A stretch of 64,000 bases of DNA, from positions 758,501 through 822,500 of the forward strand of contig JAQGDQ010000008.1 of NCBI GenBank assembly GCA_030141605.1, in the 5' to 3' direction. The notes below the pieces were generated by a model. It was not told the origin of the DNA and searched no databases. It saw nothing but the letters and a program-made list of their open reading frames with translations. A program made the translations under genes and the position numbers. The DNA is from Tubiluchus corallicola. Its lineage: Eukaryota; Priapulida; Priapulimorpha; Priapulimorphida; Tubiluchidae. Positions 21,401 to 35,200 of the stretch are shown piece after piece (the first letter of the stretch is position 1; every line of letters starts with the position of its first letter).

Positions 21401-24400
21401 TTACTAAAATAGTAGTAGAGTCAATATTTAAGCTGACTTATTTTGTTGAGTAAGTCATATTTTGTTGAAAGAAATGTTTGTCAAATATATACAGTAATGT
21501 TTACAATTTTATTATTTATATATTCTCGAACAGAGTAAAAAGAAATGTATGAAATTAGTATGTAAATAAATGGAAGTACTAACAAGCTTTACAATGATAA
21601 ATTAGAAAATCCCAAAGCGAAGAAATGAAAAAACATGAATTATTTTCAACGTAATAATGCACAAAAGATTGCTGAAAACTAATGTTTTTGCATTTTAACA
21701 TACTGACACAATCACTAATTTAGCACAGGAGGCACAACACAGAAAAACATACATAAGAAAAAGTACAAAATATCACTGAAAGCACATTAGCAAAATGACA
21801 TCAGATAGTTGACAGGATTTTTTTGTTCATTTCCAAGATTTAATATGCAAATGTGAAGCATAATGCAACACGTTGACATGCTCTACTTCTGCCTGCTGTT
21901 TCAATTGTAGCTTTTTAATGTAGTATTGAAGATTATGCATTACGAAAAATATTTCGCAAGTACTATTTATTATTTTTATTACGTTACTTACAAACCTTTT
22001 TTGTCCCCAAAATTGCTTTCTTGTGTTTAGATTTATGTATTTAACTTTATTATTTTTTGTTTTTAGTTTTTTTTTGATAATTTGTACTATTTTTTCTTAT
22101 TTGCTTTTGTTATCTGCAGCATCACCTTTTATTTTTAATATACCAATCTATCTATAAGAAAGGACAGGAGACTAGATGACCCTATGGTTCCTCCCTGCCC
22201 TGTTCCATGATTACAATTATTTAATATTTAACAAACTTTTGCTGTAAAACTATATTGGAGAAAATAAATGTTCTATGTCTATGCCTAATGTCCTAACTGC
22301 AGTTTCCAGTTAAAATTATAGGATTTCCCCCCAAAAATAAGTAATTGGATTAAGTCACAGGGTAATCACTTTTGTTGATGTACTTCCATCCAAACATCAG
22401 TCATTTAGTTCCAAAAATTTCATGTCCAAATAGCTTAATAGCGCTTGATTAATAAATGGTATTTTACCAGCAAAAGTTATTAAAATGATGGTAGTACTAA
22501 AATCACTTTACTCAGGTTCATTTGATTTTAACATGTATCGTTCAGTTATGAAAATAATTGAGTCTGTGGGTGAGTGCCCGGTTTGATATTCATTCTGCCT
22601 AGTTTGATTCACCATACTGACTCTCGCTAATTAACTCTTTGAGGGGGCTGCATTCACATTGTGGCTGAGGCACTTCTGTCAGTTCACTGTCATATCTTAA
22701 AGAATTAGCCTTGATAGTAAACTAGATTCTCATTTTGCCAAAACAAACTTACAAAACTGTTTGCAGAGTGCAGAGCTGTAATGAATGTGGAACGGGTAAA
22801 AAATAAGCAACATACGGTTTCAGTGTGTGAATTTTGTAAAATCTTCGCAAATGTGTTTAATCTAATTATTTTGGTTGCTGAAATAAAAAGCTGTTTATCG
22901 AAATGTTAACCAAAATGATCACTTGGCTTTTTGGACTTGGTGTGAAATTTAACTATCGTTCATTCATCGATGAGCAAATAAAAACGTGATTTTGCAGGCA
23001 AATGAGTTTTCAAAAGGCTATGCGTGTATCGATTTTTACTGGTTGTTTTATAAAATTACAACGGTTTTTATTTGTTCTAAACTTTGTTTTTCTCCTAAAA
23101 TGTGTTTTTATATAAAGCCTAAGGTGAACAGTCTAAAGTACTGATTTGTACTCCAGGTGTGTACATACATTGAGAATTACAAAGTATATAAATAATTAAC
23201 AATGAAGCATTCAAGAATTTTACATTGACAGTATGCTGTAAGCTAACTCATTTCTAAAGTTATTTATTGCTGCTAAAGTACTGATTATTGACCAGTTTCT
23301 ATGGCGGAATCTTTTGGTCACCGTAATATATCTCTGCACTAATTACAATATGAGAACATTCTGATTATGGCATAGCTGTGGATTACCAGATGAGAAGGCT
23401 GTTGTTTTATCCTGTGTTTTGAGATTATTACAATGAATAGCTATGGTATTAGACATAAATAAATCATAAAATGTGTTTGAATGAGTGTGAAAATGCATTA
23501 TGTTTCTGTAAAAGATGTCCAGCATATTTTCTAACTGATTTGAAATGAAATGTTGACCCGGTTCTTCTTTATTACTGACACTTAGGTTTTTGGGTTGACA
23601 CTTTCAACTTCAACGATTCAGACTATAATTCGTTGACTGGAAAGTGCAAGAAAATCTGGTATTATTTTGCTGCTGGCAGTATTTTATTCTGCACACGCTA
23701 AATTATTTTGTGAAATACATAGCTATTTAGAGAAAACAGATTAGTGTTTTTATTCTGTGTGTTGTATTGTCATCTTACAAACCCAAACTGCAGATTAAAA
23801 GCAGATTATGTAGAGATTAAGTAGACATCACATTTCATGGCTGTATAAATAGACTGGTTTTGCTCTGACAGTATAACAGTATAACAGTTCTTGTTCTTTT
23901 CAGCTGTAGGCTAGCTTTTGCCAACACTTGAACGTCTAGTGTAAGCTATTTTGAGCAGGAAAGTTGTTACATAATATTGTATTGTTCCCGTTGTCTTCAC
24001 ACAATATGTTTTGCATTGAGCCGTGTCTAAAGGCTACTCTTTAAATTAATTATTTATAAGATTAATTTCAAGATTGTTTTTATTGTATTTATTGAACTTG
24101 TTACCTAAATAGACTAGAAGAAAGTCCTGAAAAGTTGCTTCTGTAAAGTTCTATGGGTCCTTTTCTCTAAAAGTGGGCAGCATAGCCAGTCTTATCAATT
24201 TGACTGTGCTGAATCTGAATAAACTGTTGCCAGATTGAAAAATTAACAGAAGAGGGTCAAAATGCAAAAAAGGAAAATGGTCACCAGTTTTTGCACATAC
24301 TACACAAATCAAAAGAAATTCAAAGAAAATTAATATTAAGAAGAAGAATATTAATATTATGACATTGACTGCCTGTAGTTGGACCTAAGGAATCCATTTC

Positions 24401-27400
24401 TGTTATTTATTTCAAAAATGGCTGTCACACAAAGCGAAATCATGCCAATCAGGCAATTATATTAACTGTTTCACTTAAAGATTTATTATAAAAATAAAAA
24501 TTAAATTCTTTTTATTAATTCGACCTTGCTGAATCTAAAAATCTGCTGCTAGACCCCAAAATGGGTGCACAGTTACTTAAAGCAGTCCAAGGTTAATTTT
24601 CTGTATGGGGTATTTTGAAAGTCATCTAATATGGCTGCCATTTTTAAGGTGACCAACAAGATGCCTGTCACATTAAGATAGCATGTACAAGCCATATCTT
24701 AATTGTTCAAACAAATGTGGTTATGATTTGAGTCAAATTGTGGGTTTTAAAGGAATCTATAGCTGATGCTTCAACATCTATGACAGCACCTTATGGCTGC
24801 AGCCGGTTGTGTAATACATTAGCTTTGTTGCCTGTTTGCCTGTATTGCTGTATTGCCTGTTTTAAGCTGATAAGATGAATGTCTTAGTATCTGGATATAA
24901 ACTTTAAATTTAATTAAAGAATTTATGGTAGAATCCCGTAAGGCCCGCAAGTTTCAAAATGGCTAACAAGAGGAGTGTCATGAGCATATAAAGACACACT
25001 TTAGCTACTAGAGCAGATAAGATGATGATTTTGGTATGTAAGTGCAGTTTTTCAAGGTCAAAGAATCCTCGTCTGATGTTTAAAAGCCTATGATACTAAC
25101 TATTTAGATTTTAAGATAGTTACCAAGATAGCTACCACCTCTTTTGTAAGATATTAGCTCTACTGGAGGTAGGACGATGATTTTAGCATCTAGGTATAGG
25201 TTTTTAAGATAAAAGATTAAGGGTAGTATTATTATTATTCATACTGAACTGTAATGACATCAGCAATACTATGTATGTGCATACATACAACATAGAGGTT
25301 CTGAGAAAGAAAGCAGGGGTATGAAACAAATAGTTCAAGCCAGAATCTGTAGATCCTGGTATATAAATAACATAGATAATATTACCTCTAAAATAGTCGG
25401 TTACATCTACGGCCACATTTGCACAGAGCTGTGCAAACAAGACTTGCTTGGACACATTTACATCTGCTACTGCACCCTTTGGCTGGCCGTCAACAGCATT
25501 TTTTTTACTTATTGACATGCTTCAAGTCTCCGTGCTCAAAGTGGTTCCCATGTCGCGTCAGTAGATTTCTTCCAGCTCCAGTAAATTGGGGACGGTAAAG
25601 CAGAAGTTGCGATCCCTGCCTGGCCCCCCTACAGTATCTTCCTTGATATCCTACACATCTGGTGTGCTCCAACAATGTCGCAGATATTGGAGGAATTGCG
25701 TCCACTGACTTTCCCTTTCTAGTGAACAAATCTTTACATGCTTTTAAACTGACATGAGTGTGCTAACTTTTGTCATACAAGACATGCATGCTATATGCAT
25801 ATAATAATTAGATACCAAAATTATCATCTTATTTGCTTTAACTGCTAAAATACACCTTTTAAAAACTATCTGTCTTCATCTTAAACAGCTGTCTTGTCTA
25901 CCATCTTAAAATGGCAGCTATGTTGGACGATTTTGTTTGGCCTCATGTCCAAATTGGTTGTACCATTGTGCAAAGTTTTGTAACTTAGGCGAAATGAGCA
26001 CGTTTTTCATCATTCTGCTAAACTAGATATGTCGGGAACCCAGTACAATTTTGTTTTTTCTTATTGAACTGTTAAAGTCGCTTTGCATTCTCTTTCAAGT
26101 CTAGCTATTAGATTTTTAGATTCAGCAAAGTCGAATTACGAAAAACTAACGTAATTTTTTGTTTTTATAATTAATCTTTAGGTGAAAAGGTTCATTTAAT
26201 TGCATGATCACCGTAATTTTGTTTTGTGTGGTGGCAATTTTGAAAACGGCAGCCATTTTTGAAATAAAAGTAACAGAAATGGATTCCCTAGGTCCAGCTA
26301 CCGCGGAATAGATGTCATAATCACATCTTAATGTTAATTTAATGGAAATTTCTTTTAATTTATATTCTTTGTGCAAAAACTTGGCGCGGATTTCTTTACT
26401 GGGTTTTTTATCATTTTCCGCTAACTTTTCAAGCTGACAGCACTTTTCGAATTCGTCATAGTCAAATTGATAAGACTGGCTATGTTGCTAACTTTTAGAA
26501 AAAAGCGCCTCCAAGGTTCCACTTTTCTGAAAATTTGCCAATTTAAAAGACATCTTGTCGAAATCCAGACTCAATTTTCAAATTTTCTTCCTATGTGCAG
26601 TGTATTCTTACGTGTATGCATTGACTGACTCGTCGAGTTACTTGATGTAATAGGCATTACTTATGCCCCTATAAACGATGAAACTAAATTCTGTGTCTAA
26701 AAAGGAGGAAATCGCATAAAGCATATAACAATGGAAGTGCTAATTAATTATTAATCTAACTGTTGCGATCCACTTAGCAAACAAAAGGGAATGGAAAGCT
26801 AGCTGTTTTTTCGTATGTTTGCACCTGAAAAACACTGTTATCAAATCTATAGTGAAATCCCTAAGTTTTTTGCTGAATCGCGAGATTTTTTTCCTCTGTT
26901 ATAAACAGGAAATTCGCGTAGCACCATTTTTAAATACAAATCGTCTTGTAAATTATTACAAATTGTTTTGACAGCGCTTCATTTTCAGCAGCCAAAGGCC
27001 GGTTTTAAGAGACTCGCAATTTATAAAAGATTTGATTAATAAATGCAAACATTGTACAATTTTACATACACATACATCCATGTTTTGGTGAAAAGCAGTG
27101 AGCGTTGCAAATTTGACATTCGTTAACCTGCATTTTGCAACATTAGCGGCAGTGTAAGTTTTGACACTGAAACATCTGCTGTAAGTCTTTGACAAGCTAC
27201 CACCCGCTTATTGCATTATGTGTACCTATGCAATATCAGCCTGTTAATGCTTAATAAATCGTGCTGCTGAATGAATGCACTGCTGGGAAAGCTTACATGC
27301 AGCCGTGGGCGTTTTGAGAGCAAATATCCTATTAATTAGTCTCTCTGTTCAGCAGGTTGTAAGGTTGCAGTAAGTTAGTAACCGTAGCAATACTGAACTT

Positions 27401-30400
27401 GAAATCAAGCCTTAAACTGAAAAATTTATTCATTTTGTAAAGCACAAATTGAAAATTTTGTGATCAAAAAATTGTCATAGTGCATTTGCAATTTGTAAAT
27501 AGATTTCATTTAGATATTTTATAAACACCAATTTGAGTAATACCAACTTTTTAAATACGACTCATCCTACAGAAGGCCACTCAAAGTAAAAGGTGGCCAA
27601 ACTGGAAAGACTGATTTATAAATGCAACTGGATAGAAACAGAATTCTGTTAACTAATATCTCTGGTGATAAGTGTCTGTTAACGTTCTTCTTGAAGTGGT
27701 ATAGTTTTCAGGGAAACAGTTTTGTGGTAGAGAATTTAAGGGGAAATTTGCTTAGCAGCATTATCTGACTTAAAGTTGTCAAATGCTCTTTGCCTTCTAC
27801 GTTGTGCTAAAACGACAAGAACCCCCATTTAAATACCTTTGTTTCTAATTGTTTAATTATCTGTATGGCAAGGGACCATGTAACATGAAGGCTAGAGAAC
27901 CAGTTAAGGTCAGTTTTTTGTGAACCTGGGTTAGTGTATAACAGCTTTAGCAACAAGTTTTCTTTCAGTTGGAAGCATCTTGACGCAAAGAAGTCCGGTC
28001 GTGTAGGGTTACCCCACTGAGCGAGAGAAATACAGCAGCCCAGCTATTTAAACTAACTCTTAGCAGTGGCATCAGTACCAGATACCACCTCCAGCACCAA
28101 GAGCAGCAAATGCACATGACACAGTTATTAACCTGGCTTCTTTACTCACTATACGTCAGTTAATTCATTGTGTGCGTTACTCACTACTTAGCCCACATGG
28201 CAGCTACTGTTGTTTAAAGCTAGCGAGGGCTTCCGCCTACCACAATTACAACCCCCGCGCGCGTATCTTATAAGGGCTTCCACCTACCACAACTGCAACC
28301 CTGCGCGCGTATCTTATGTACCCATCTCGGCGTCGTCATGGCAACCCGGGCGGTGTTGTTGATGCGAAGATGCTGTGGTATTATCAATAAAGGGTAGAGA
28401 TTGATGGTTTGTTACACATATAAGCACTTAGTGGAGGGATGTGTGGGTACTTTGGTATTATGATTACCATTACACGTGGATGTTCTCTAGTGACTGTAAT
28501 TGATAAGAATATCATGGTTGTGTTGTTAAATTTATTCAGCAAGTTACACTAACACCGGCTATTCTATTTATGGACATAACTAATTTACTGCGACTAGCGG
28601 ACGATCTATCATAGCGGACGAATTAACAACATTTTAGCAACAACACTGAGTTCTGCAAAAGTTGTTGATGATTATATTTTACAATCAGTAATCATTTCTT
28701 TATGATTTTATATTATTTGAAATCTTTCGTGGAAAATATGACTTTCTTAACTGTATTCATGTACTTTAACTAGTTTTACATGCTCAACGTTAATTATCTA
28801 GGGAGGGACATTAAACAAGTTTTTGTTTTGATGTTTTCTTAGTAACTCAAAACTAGTCAACGTGTAAAATCTCACTTCAGTGTCTACAATAAATTGTTGT
28901 ATAAAAAGACAAAGTCAAAATGATATACTCACACCTAGAGACCCATTAACTACAAATGACATGGACAAAAAGTCAGACTATACTTAAACAGGCAAAATAT
29001 AATAGAGGCGTGTTGAGAAGATGTCAGATAAGGTCATGGTTAATTAATAGTAATTGACAGGTCAATTAATAATTCGAGGCATTAGAAATTATTTCAATGT
29101 TTAAGGTCATGGCTGTTGGAAGCGTTGTTTGACGCTGATACTTTATTCTGTTTGTAGTGACCAAGGGAAAAAAGTAGTTAGTGGCAATTGATGATCAGGT
29201 TTGGGAAGGTCAAGTTTCATTTTAAAGAGTTCTTATTGTACTGTTAAATAATGTGATGGTGGTAAATGTGATTTTTACTAACGTCGTCCTGTGTGAAAAA
29301 CTGCATGTTTATCTCAAATAAATGCAACTGTTATTTTTGTTATTACGATAGCTCAGCGTTGACTGAAATAAGAACTGTTGAACTGTACGAGTTTCATTCA
29401 CCCAGGAACTGAATTCTTGACATCAAATTGGCGTAATAAATAAATAAAAAATTCACTCCATTCGCTTCCATACAAAATTTGATTTTATTGGTAAATTATC
29501 ATTAAGTATTAATAAAACAGCATCGCTCTATTACCGCATTTAAACTTACTAGACGATAATGTGTGGGGGTTTATCAATTTCTCTTTGTGATCACAACCCT
29601 GAGAGAACAGTTAAGCTTATTTAAAGCTTTTACATTGTAAATGACCTTAAATGTTAAAAGCTGATAAAGTAGTTAATCAGCCATTGCCAAACACCTTGCT
29701 TTAAAATTAGACTCATGCGTGTTAGTTTACTAACAAGTTCACAAATGGCCACACCTTTTGCGAATGCTTACTGTCATACTTTGAGCAAACAATGTAATGG
29801 GTAGTACATCGTCCTTTAGCAATAAAGATGAGGCGTTGTAGATGAAATCATTCTGGTCTGATAGTGGTCAATCCTGCAGTCTCTTCCTCATGAAAGGCCT
29901 GTTGCTGTGTTAAACCGCTTTTATTGCTATTTTAATAGAAAATGCACTCAGGACATTACATCTCTGATTCCTAAGTGCCGGCATTTCGCTCCTAACACTC
30001 GTTTTTCTGTTGCTTATCATACTTTTATTCTTTATCCATGCAGATCGGCTGCTTACAATTCCAGTTTTTGCTCTGGCTTCTTACCTGTGGAATTCTCTAC
30101 AGGAAAATTGCATACAAAGGGAATTCTATACAAGGAACTGCAACCTTGACTGCTTCGAGAAGAACGTTAACAGATATTTCCAGGATATATCCTATTTTTC
30201 TGAACACTACCCATTACATTGAATAGCCACTGGCTTTATTTGGAATAGCCTCTTTAGATAGTTTTAGCAACATCTTGTCTTACTTGGTGTTTATAAGCAT
30301 TGTAGCTCGTCCACTGGTTCTAAACGACACTTGGTAAAGCGCACACTTGTGAAACGGCGACTGTATTTGAGAAAATATCAGACAACCTTTCCCTAATCAA

Positions 30401-32189
30401 TAACCCTAATCTCATCTATTAAGAGACCAATACACGCCGGGCGACTGTGTCGTTACGTAAAAGCCGTTTTATTCTGCGAGAGAAAAATGATTATCCCGGC
30501 TCACTAATCCCTACTGTAAATATGAAAGTTGAAAATCCACTGAGATTAACCATCTCAATTGCAGTCGCTTTGTCAAAATGTAATTAGCGAGGAGAGCTGA
30601 CATTTTTTCTGGAGGCAAATTACTGCGCACAATGAGCAGCTTCGAGATTGGGCGAGTAGTGGTAAATGTCGTGGAAATTGGACACCTGCGTCAAACACTC
30701 GAAAAACTAGCCTAGCGTATTATCGACACTTCAGTTGTGACGTCATCATGGTAGTAGGCAGGCATGTGACGTCAGCTAGCCAATTGTACTGTCGACACTT
30801 CTGCAATGATGTCGCCATTGAGGTAAGCAGGCATATGACGTCTGTTAGCTGTGTATATTGTTGACACATTTGCAGTGGTGTTTGGGCGTTTAGCATTGGT
30901 TATGGCTTAAAAATTACTGCCCTAACGTTTTTATTTTACGGATACGCACCCTAAATGATCGCATTCATGTAAATCGTCTGTTAATGCGCCCATCTTTTGA
31001 CTCCATATCGGACAGCTCACATGCATGATTTCTTAATTTGACAGGATTCTATAATATTATACCTGTGTTCTGTAAATAAGTAATTATTTAAATAGCTTAG
31101 TAATTGACCTAGCTTAGGTGATACAGATGTACGCCATGTTTGTTTCCCGCTACTGTAAATTATTCTTACTCTGTCCTAATTAATAATCAACATTAAACTC
31201 TTGCGTTTAACTTCCAGTATTCCAGCTGTAATAAGGCGGAAGGTTTTTAATAATGCGTGTGTACTTGAGTTATCCATTTTCTCGTTACATGAAACTTCCT
31301 GCATTATATAGACTATCTTATTTTTAATAAGATGATTATTCGTATTTACTAAGTACAAACCTATTTACTATTTTATAGTTTCTGTGGATGGTATTCTGCT
31401 TAAATATATGATAACTAATAGTCAGTTTCACCTCACTGTTTGTAGAATAAAATGGAAATTTCAGTGTTGTTTTGCTCAACAAAAGTGTATTGCCCTTATT
31501 TGCAGGACATAACTATGGGGATGTTTTCTTGATTCCACTATATTGTGATCAAATGAATAAATGCTTAGTAAATAATTTGACCTGCATTATCTTCAAAAAT
31601 GAAGCAAATAAATGAACGAACAAACCAACAAAATCCATTAACTCCATTTCTCAGTTTAAAGTGTCCACAGCAGCTTTTAATAATTCCAAATGGAAAGTCC
31701 GGTAATGCAAAAAGTTTTTTTTGGCAACAGGATTTTTTTGTTGAAAGAATCTTCTTGAAATCCTTAGCGCTTATTGTGTGAATGTATAAATTAATATCTA
31801 TATTCTATAGCAAAGAAATAATTACTAAACTAGTAGGGTCAACATATGAATTAAATTGTCCAACCACACAAAAATTGCAAGACGTTCTTTTGTAGGATTT
31901 GGTTCAGACAATAACATATCAAAACAAGGTTTAGGTCTGTTTCCGAGAAAGCTTTTTTCGTAGAAAACTCATTCCACAGAAAAAAAATTTCCAAGAAAGA
32001 TTTTTTGACAGAAATATCATGGTTTTACATTTTCAAGTGATAAATCCGCTATTTTAGTAGGATAATGCTTTCAATTTGTCTTTCTCTGTTAGCTTCTCCC
32101 CCTTTACCTCTCTCTCTTCCTACACCCACTCATCTTCTCTCTCTCTCCTTCCCCACCCGTCTCTCTCTCTCCCCTCCCTCTCGCCCTTT

Positions 32190-32247
<58 letters not shown>

Positions 32248-35200
32248 CCTTCTCTCTCTCCTCCCTCTCCCCCTTTCCCCCCACCTCTCTCTCTCTCTCT
32301 GCCTCTTTTGTTCATTTTCTTTCTGTTGTCCTTTAGTTATCTACAGCACTTCGACTAATGAATATCAAAAATCAGAATCAGTTAAAGTGACGCAATGTTT
32401 AAAGGGTTAACCTTGTTTTTTTTAATCTTTTTTTGGAAACTTATTTAGAAAAACATTTTGTTTTGACACTTTGTTGCTACAATTTCAGGTTTTTTATGAG
32501 ATTGCTTTCTGAAAGTAATTTGCATTGTATCATTTGCTGCATATTATCACTTCAACTTCAACTGATAAATAATAAATAATAATTATAAATATATAAAAGT
32601 TTAATGAATGATAATTATAAAAATGAAAACACCAAGGCTTTGCGAGCCGCACAGATTTGCTGATATCTTGAGGGGTCAAGATTTGCCCAATAAATTATGC
32701 TCATTCGGAAGATTTTTTACAGGTTCTTTTGTGGCATGACCATAACCTAGTTCGTTATCGAGATGATCCTCTGAGATGAATTACTGAACTTGCAGAGATG
32801 TCACAGTCACATTGCATGTACATCTTCTCTAAGCACCAAGAAATAATTGGGATCACAGCAAAAGTAACTGCCCAAAAGAGAAATTATTTAGCGGTCTCCA
32901 AACAAATCAGTCGTCAGTCTTAACTTTGGTTAAAATAATCTACTTTTTATTGGGTATTATCTAAAAAGATTTTTTTACATTTTCTGTGAATTTTATTTTC
33001 TATGAAATGACTGTTTTGGAAAACAAATTTCCGGGAAATGGCAATTATCTTTTCTGTGAAGTCAATTTTTCTGGCAAAAACTTTTTTGAGTAATGAGTCT
33101 ACCCCCAAAATAGGTGGAAATTCGAGTATCACGAGGTTCTAGTTATGACGTCAAAAAGATGGCTGCCATTTGACCAAAATGAACGGGTATTTGACCTACC
33201 AGAATAGTGAAAAATCGCTCATATTAACCTAAAGGCATAAAACTTTGCACAATGCTAGAATCCATTAAGGTGATTAATTTGGCTATGGAGTCAATGAAAA
33301 GTCACCCAAAAAATGGTCGTAGTTTCTAAGATGGCTATTGCTAGCTTATAAGGGCCATCTTGAAAACTCAGACATATTGGATGACTTTCAGTTGACTTCA
33401 AAACCAAAATGAGTCTTCTTAATGGGTTCGAGCTCTTTGCAAAGTCTCATATTTTTAAGTCAAAATGAGCAATTTTTTGCTCATTCTTAAGCTATCTTTT
33501 TTAACGCCATTGTTAGACCTTTTGTGATGTTCCAGTTTCAGCCTACTTTTGATACGTTATTCTCTGAACCAAGTACTACAAGAAAACACCATAAGTCATT
33601 TTCTTGTCAGCACAGTTCAGGTTATAAGTGCAAACTAAATTTTTTTGTGGACTAACATTTGGTGTACCAGACAGACTTATATGAAGCTACCTGTAGCACT
33701 GGAATTCTCATTTCAAGCCTCTGTGCTTAGATGCCTCTTTTCTGACATCGTCCTGGCTTATAGTTATTTATAATCTGGCCGAGCTGAGAGGAATATAGCG
33801 CCAGGAAAACGGGTGATAATTACTACATGGTTATGGTAAACATGGGTTTGTGTGTGTGAGTTTTTGATCAATGCAGCAGCAGCAGTATAGTGGTGGTGGG
33901 CTTCACTGACGCTTCAGTCAGTTAAGCTTGTGAACTGAAATATGCCGCACATGTGCTTGTCGCTGAGGCCCCAGCGTGGGCTTCGTCTACTGAAATTAAT
34001 TGAAAAACACAGCCATTTCATCTCGCTTTACAAGCGCCTTATTATCGACGTTGCCGCTAAGTTATATGTTACTGGATATACAGACGCCTCCAGATTTGCA
34101 CTGCTTCATTAAACTGATGATATGCTGCTGAAGCAATATCATAATAGCTGCAACAGATGGATGTTGGACAGAGCAAGAGAAATAAAATGTTAGTGTTTGA
34201 TCTCAAGGACGTGTTTACCTTGTGTCTTCCGCACATGTAAAATGATTTAAAGGATAAGCCAGCTAGAATCCGCGTACATAAGATGATTTAAAGAACCGAC
34301 TTGATATAATCTACATACTTGAAGATGACTTGAAGAATTGATTTGAGCGTTCATAACCTTCTTGGATGAATGTCAAAGTGAGGTTTATAATCATGTGAAT
34401 TATATTGATCGATCACTGAACGGGATTTTTGGCTTTCTGTTTTTCGGCATGAGTTGTGTGTAATGAAGTCCTTAAAAATCACAAGTAAAGTATTACTGTT
34501 CTTTTATGGCTGAAAATCATTACAGACGATTATGTGGTTTCCTTTGCTATCTAAAGGTAATTTTTTCTTGCACTTTTTTCTGTAAGACACATTCAGTTAC
34601 GATACTGCTGCAGTTGGCAGCCTTTTTGTTGCATTCTCATTGGTAAGATATATATAACTTAACGAGTGGTATTTTTATGTCTCTTTACTGATTCAGCCAA
34701 ATGAACATTTTATTAAAATTTTATCAGTTATTCTGTAATAGGATTGTGTACTTTCGGTTGTCATGCATTAAGATTTCAAAGTTTGTGTTTCGAATTGAAT
34801 TTGGTAAAAACTCATTTAAATTATGTTAGCATAATAATGGTAAAATGTATACTATAATATTTGTTTTCAAACCTATTTTTGAATGGCGAATAGATTGGCC
34901 GTTTTTCCATAGTTCAAATTTAAGACTAGGCCATACGAAATTTTTGGTAATTTGGGTAATTTGAGGGTTTTCAGCAAAGGTGATGCTAATTCATTAGAGA
35001 TTCTGCTGATCTTGGAAACACATTGTAATGTATTGGAAGAAAAGAAATGCTAATCGAGATATTTTCAACTATGTTTTTCAAACTACCACTTGGTTGAACC
35101 ACAGTTTGCAAAAGATGTAGTGTGCTGTGCAAGTCATGTTGAACTGACCAGCTTCTTGAAACAAAAAACAGAATTTTGCACTCCTGACATGTGGGTTAGA

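Noticed and set aside
25204-25518. 104-codon minus-strand frame as a gene
   Set aside because: The Cys-rich similarity lies in a different frame of the same DNA (relic at 25386-25750), so this continuous frame is accidental.
32065-32358. Overlapping long open frames on both strands (Leu/Ser/Pro and Arg/Glu-rich)
   Set aside because: These are direct translations of the CT/GA simple repeat, not genes.
31900-33130. Apparent inverted similarity between A-rich cagaaaaa blocks near 31970 and 33060
   Set aside because: The shared blocks are low-complexity A/T-rich sequence and do not stay collinear.
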